NCBI GenBank assembly: GCA_013205585.1
Contig: JABMML010000030.1
Location: 1-18,275, forward strand
Direction: 5' to 3'
Length of the DNA: 18,275 nt
DNA from: Chitinophagaceae bacterium
GTDB lineage: Bacteria; Bacteroidota; Bacteroidia; Chitinophagales; Chitinophagaceae
A program made the translations under genes and the position numbers. Below are positions 15,764-18,275 of this stretch, in pieces (positions within the stretch are counted from its first letter, which is position 1; the number at the start of each line of letters is the position of its first letter). Under the pieces are notes generated by a model. That model was not told the DNA's origin and made no database searches. It saw only the letters and a program-made list of their open reading frames with translations.

Positions 15764-16375
15764 ATGTTAGCTTTGAAAACTTTTGACTTTACGAAGGAAA
15801 TTATTTTAGAAAATGAACGTGTGTTATTAAGGCCTTTGGCACTAAGCGATCTCTCATTACTAGCGTATTATGTTGAAGAAGAACCCGATTTGTGGAAATA
15901 TTCGTTAGCAGCTATTAATAATAGTACAGACTTAGAAAACTATATTCAAACGGCCATGGAGGCAAGAGGGCATGAAACCGCCTATGCATTTATTGTATTT
16001 GATAAATTATTAAATGAATATGTGGGCTGCACTCGATTTTATGATATACAGTTAGCTTTTCAAACTACACAAATTGGGTATACTTGGTACAGTAAAAAAT
16101 GCTGGGGAACGAAACTCAATGAAAATTGTAAATATTTATTACTAGAATTTGCCTTTGATCAAATGGGTTTGGAGAGAGTAGAGTTTAGAGCTGATAATAA
16201 TAATAAAAGAAGTATTGCCGCTATGCAAAAAATTGGATGTACTATAGAAGGTGTATTAAGAAATCATTTACCCATACCCACTGGTAAAAGAAGAGACTCC
16301 ATTGTGCTTAGTATTTTAAAAGAACAGTGGGATGCTTCGTTGAAGCAAGCATTAGTAGCTCAATTAAAAGCTTAA
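15764..16375 (+). CDS. GNAT-family N-acetyltransferase (RimJ/RimL type)
   Basis: The 203-residue protein is of the RimJ/RimL-like acetyltransferase type, which moves an acetyl group from acetyl-CoA to an amine of a protein or small molecule. The start ENERVLLRPLALSDLSLL (16-33) is the first strand-helix of the fold; IGYTWYSKKCWGTKLNENC at 104-122 is the acetyl-CoA-binding region, with WGTKLN in place of the more common G-x-G-x-A; GLERVEFRADNNNKRSIAAM at 135-154 and GCTIEGVLR at 158-166 complete the domain. The target is unknown; ribosomal protein modification is only one option. The gene lies alone between divergent glmS and convergent mgtE, and its stop codon overlaps an AT-rich hairpin. Confidence 0.88.
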   Translation: MLALKTFDFTKEIILENERVLLRPLALSDLSLLAYYVEEEPDLWKYSLAAINNSTDLENYIQTAMEARGHETAYAFIVFDKLLNEYVGCTRFYDIQLAFQTTQIGYTWYSKKCWGTKLNENCKYLLLEFAFDQMGLERVEFRADNNNKRSIAAMQKIGCTIEGVLRNHLPIPTGKRRDSIVLSILKEQWDASLKQALVAQLKA

Positions 16376-16393
16376 TTAAAAAAATAATTAAAG
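16371..16393. terminator. AT-rich hairpin shared by GNAT gene and mgtE ends
   Basis: TTAATTA (16372-16378) and TAATTAA (16385-16391) form a 7-bp stem with a loop of six A, containing both stop codons of the converging genes. The A/T-only stem is weak and no G/C base pairs support it, so a bidirectional terminator is tentative. Confidence 0.3.
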
Positions 16394-17785
16394 TAATGTG
16401 CCTTGTAAGAACAAGTAAGCCAGGCTAAAATAAATAAGTATAGCAGTTACGTCCACTAAAGTAGCAACGAAAGGTGCAGAAGATACAGCAGGGTCAGCGC
16501 CTAATCTTTTAAGTACAATGGGTAACATAGATCCTGTAATGGTTCCCAAAATAACCACGCCTAAAATAGTGAAGCCAATGGTTATTCCAATTAAAAACCA
16601 ATGAAGACCATAAAAACCTGGCATAATCATATGCCATACAGCAACTCTAAAAAATCCAAGTATACCTAATAAAATACCTAATAAAAAACCACCAATAATT
16701 TCTCTTCTTAATATTTTCCACCAATCGTCAATGGTAATTTCGCCAACGGCCATTGCTTGTATAATAAGTGTCGAAGATTGTGATCCAGAATTACCACCAG
16801 TAGAAAGTATCAATGGAATAAAACTTGCTAGCACTAAAACCTTTGCTAGCTCGTCTTCAAAATAACCCATGGCAGTGGCTGTAAATAATTCTCCAATAAA
16901 TAAAACAACCAACCAAGTAATTCTTTTTTTGAAGAGTTTCAATATTGAAATATCTAAGTATGGTTCATTCAATGCTTCCATACCACCCATTTTCTGCATA
17001 TCCTCGCTAAACTCTTCATTCGTTACCCATAAGATATCATCAATGGTTACAATACCCAATAAAACATCGTTGTCATCTACAACAGGAATGGCTGTTCGGT
17101 TATTCATTTTAAATACCTGACTGGCATGTTCCTGATCATCATATACATTTAAGGCTACAAAACGGCCATCAATAATTTCTGAAATAATATCATCCGGTTT
17201 GGCCAATAGTAAATCTCTAATTCTGATATCATCTACCAACCCACCTTTCTCATCAATGATATAAATAACATCAATGGTTTCATAATTTTTGCCATACTTG
17301 CGTATGTTATCTAAAACTTGGGCAACTGTATAATGCGGGTACACATAAACATAGTCGGGCGTCATCAAACGGCCCACACTATCCTCAGGATAACCTAAAA
17401 GAGATAAAGTAATTTTTCTTTCTTCTGGGTCTAATAATTTAATTAAATCGCGAATGGCCGCCTTAGGTAATTCTTCTAAGAAGTCGGTACGGTCATCGGG
17501 AGGAAGCTCATTTAAGATTTTAGCCGTTTTGCGCGCAGGTAATTCTTTAATGATATCTTTTTGCTGATTAATGTCAAGTATTTTAAATACACTTACAGCT
17601 CTGTGCACAGTCATGTTGTCAACAATAGTAGCCTCGTTTTCGGGAAACTCATTGACTAGTTCCACTACGTCGCTAATATTTTGTTCATCTAGAAATTCTT
17701 TTAATAGATGCATGTCGCCCTTGGACAAAATGTCCAAGAAAACTTCGGATAAATTAATTTCTGGTGTTTCTAATTCAACTGACAT
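16388..17785 (-). CDS. mgtE: Magnesium transporter MgtE
   Basis: MgtE is a Mg2+ channel of the inner membrane, gated by its cytoplasmic domain. The 465 residues show all parts in order: the N domain of helical repeats (about 15-135, with repeated ELP motifs such as NELPPDDRTDFLEELP), a CBS pair (about 137-260), a linking 'plug' helix (about 262-280), and five membrane segments (about 285-460). PLILSTGGNSGSQSS at 325-339 and GADPAVSSAPFVATLVD at 429-445 are the pore motifs, with Asp431 matching the key pore acid. The gene is monocistronic and divergent from the SET-domain gene. The gap is too short for a Mg2+ riboswitch; a hairpin lies within codons 16-22. Confidence 0.95.
   Translation of the reverse strand: MSVELETPEINLSEVFLDILSKGDMHLLKEFLDEQNISDVVELVNEFPENEATIVDNMTVHRAVSVFKILDINQQKDIIKELPARKTAKILNELPPDDRTDFLEELPKAAIRDLIKLLDPEERKITLSLLGYPEDSVGRLMTPDYVYVYPHYTVAQVLDNIRKYGKNYETIDVIYIIDEKGGLVDDIRIRDLLLAKPDDIISEIIDGRFVALNVYDDQEHASQVFKMNNRTAIPVVDDNDVLLGIVTIDDILWVTNEEFSEDMQKMGGMEALNEPYLDISILKLFKKRITWLVVLFIGELFTATAMGYFEDELAKVLVLASFIPLILSTGGNSGSQSSTLIIQAMAVGEITIDDWWKILRREIIGGFLLGILLGILGFFRVAVWHMIMPGFYGLHWFLIGITIGFTILGVVILGTITGSMLPIVLKRLGADPAVSSAPFVATLVDVTAILIYFSLAYLFLQGTLL
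17720..17738 (-). other. 8-bp inverted repeat within the start of mgtE
   Basis: CTTGGACA and TGTCCAAG form a perfect 8-bp stem with a 3-base loop, at bases 48-66 of the mgtE reading frame. In the mRNA this would be a stable small hairpin just downstream of the start. It lies in coding sequence, so chance is possible. Confidence 0.35.
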
Positions 17786-17789
17786 GGGT

Positions 17790-17797
17790 GCAAGGTA
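17790..17797 (-). promoter_or_regulatory. Variant -7 element (TACCTTGC) before mgtE
   Basis: On the minus strand TACCTTGC ends only 4 bases before the mgtE ATG. The same sequence precedes the helicase gene. A transcript from here would start at about the ATG itself and be leaderless. Confidence 0.3.
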
Positions 17798-17831
17798 AGA
17801 AAAATACTAAAGTATGCCCTATATTTATACT

Positions 17832-18215
17832 ATGATTCTTCCCTTTTTAACCATTGCACCATCTCCTAGTAGGGGTCGTGGTGTATTTACGACCGAAGCC
17901 ATTGCGATGGGCACTACCATTGAAATAGCGCCTGTCATTGTATTTGATCCCACACAGCGAATTAAATTGGAAGAAACATTATTGTATGATTATATTTTTG
18001 AATGGGGTGAGGATGATAAAAGTGCGGCTGTGGCTTTAGGATATGTGTCTATATATAATCATACTATTATAGCCAATTGCAGATACGATATGGATTTCGA
18101 ATTCGAAACGATGTCCATCATCACCATTAGAGATATTAAGCAAGGCGAAGAATTATTTATTAATTATAATGCAGATGGGGAGGCAGATAAACCAGTATGG
18201 TTTGAGCAGCATTAA
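17832..18215 (+). CDS. Small SET-domain protein (putative lysine methyltransferase)
   Basis: This protein of 127 residues is almost only a SET domain, the S-adenosylmethionine-dependent lysine methyltransferase fold. GRGVFTTEAI at 15-24 matches the opening 'GxGvfa' strand, YNHTIIANC at 75-83 corresponds to the cofactor-binding N-H-S/N-C part, and IRDIKQGEELFINYN at 99-113 is the closing segment with the catalytic-site Tyr112. There is no pre-SET or post-SET cysteine cluster. Short forms like this are known in bacteria, but their targets are mostly undefined. I chose the ATG at 17832, next to the PFLTIAPS core; an ATG at 17814 would add six residues. It is divergent from mgtE, with 46 bases between. 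Function is not implied by the neighbours. Confidence 0.8.
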   Translation: MILPFLTIAPSPSRGRGVFTTEAIAMGTTIEIAPVIVFDPTQRIKLEETLLYDYIFEWGEDDKSAAVALGYVSIYNHTIIANCRYDMDFEFETMSIITIRDIKQGEELFINYNADGEADKPVWFEQH

Positions 18216-18275
18216 TTAGGTGCTCTTAATAAAACAACAAACAAACTGGCATCGATAATTTAATAGATACACCAG

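Noticed and set aside
17786..17831. Mg2+ riboswitch before mgtE
   Set aside because: Only 46 bases separate the divergent genes, far too short for an M-box.
18216..18275. Possible gene end after the SET gene
   Set aside because: Short open stretches on the minus strand up to the edge have no recognisable protein features; too little sequence to decide.
1..18275. Mobile element, phage, CRISPR or defence island
   Set aside because: All gene-length frames on the coding strands belong to housekeeping, envelope or single-domain families, with even composition and no transposase, integrase, repeat array or tRNA target.

Overview
The window is a stretch of ordinary chromosome from a low-GC member of the Bacteroidota. 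Three things support this: several -7 promoter elements of the TAnnTTTG type, the near absence of Shine-Dalgarno sequences, and Bacteroidota-type families (DUF5683, DUF4954, secreted proteins with 'SxSQ' or 'AQAQ' cleavage sites). Protein flavour suggests Chitinophagaceae or a near relative, but no rRNA or other marker is present to confirm it. Coding density is high. I see no tRNA, rRNA, CRISPR, insertion sequence, phage or plasmid gene.

Layout. (1) 1-1130, minus: the N-terminal half of aconitase, cut by the window edge, divergent from a stand-alone PspC-domain gene (1254-1475). (2) 6599 down to 1494, minus: a tight seven-gene series, parA-parB-DUF5683-dapB-Rrf2 regulator-outer-membrane protein-kdsA. 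It mixes chromosome segregation, diaminopimelate/lysine synthesis and KDO (lipopolysaccharide core) synthesis. kdsA also has its own near-consensus promoter inside the end of the gene before it. (3) 6682-7917 and 8029-8637, plus: a membrane-anchored metallophosphoesterase, then a secreted beta-barrel protein preceded by a perfect 18-bp palindrome. (4) 15701 down to 8667, minus: glmS, a DEAD-box RNA helicase, a secreted amidase and a large DUF4954 protein with hexapeptide-like repeats. (5) 15764-16375, plus: a GNAT acetyltransferase. (6) 17785-16388, minus: the magnesium transporter MgtE, divergent from a small SET-domain protein (17832-18215). The last 60 bases hold nothing I can assign.

How they work together: several products serve the cell envelope. 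GlmS makes glucosamine-6-phosphate for peptidoglycan and lipid A, DapB makes the meso-diaminopimelate precursor, KdsA makes KDO-8-phosphate, and two outer-membrane proteins and a periplasmic amidase are exported. ParA and ParB, heading the DapB/KdsA series, could tie envelope precursor supply to the chromosome cycle; this is inference.

No clear new defence or mobile system is present. The points most worth checking are the DUF4954 protein next to glmS, the palindrome at 7971-7988, the promoters that lie almost on top of start codons (mgtE, helicase, amidase), the metal-ligand set in KdsA, the Rrf2/outer-membrane pair and the small SET protein.
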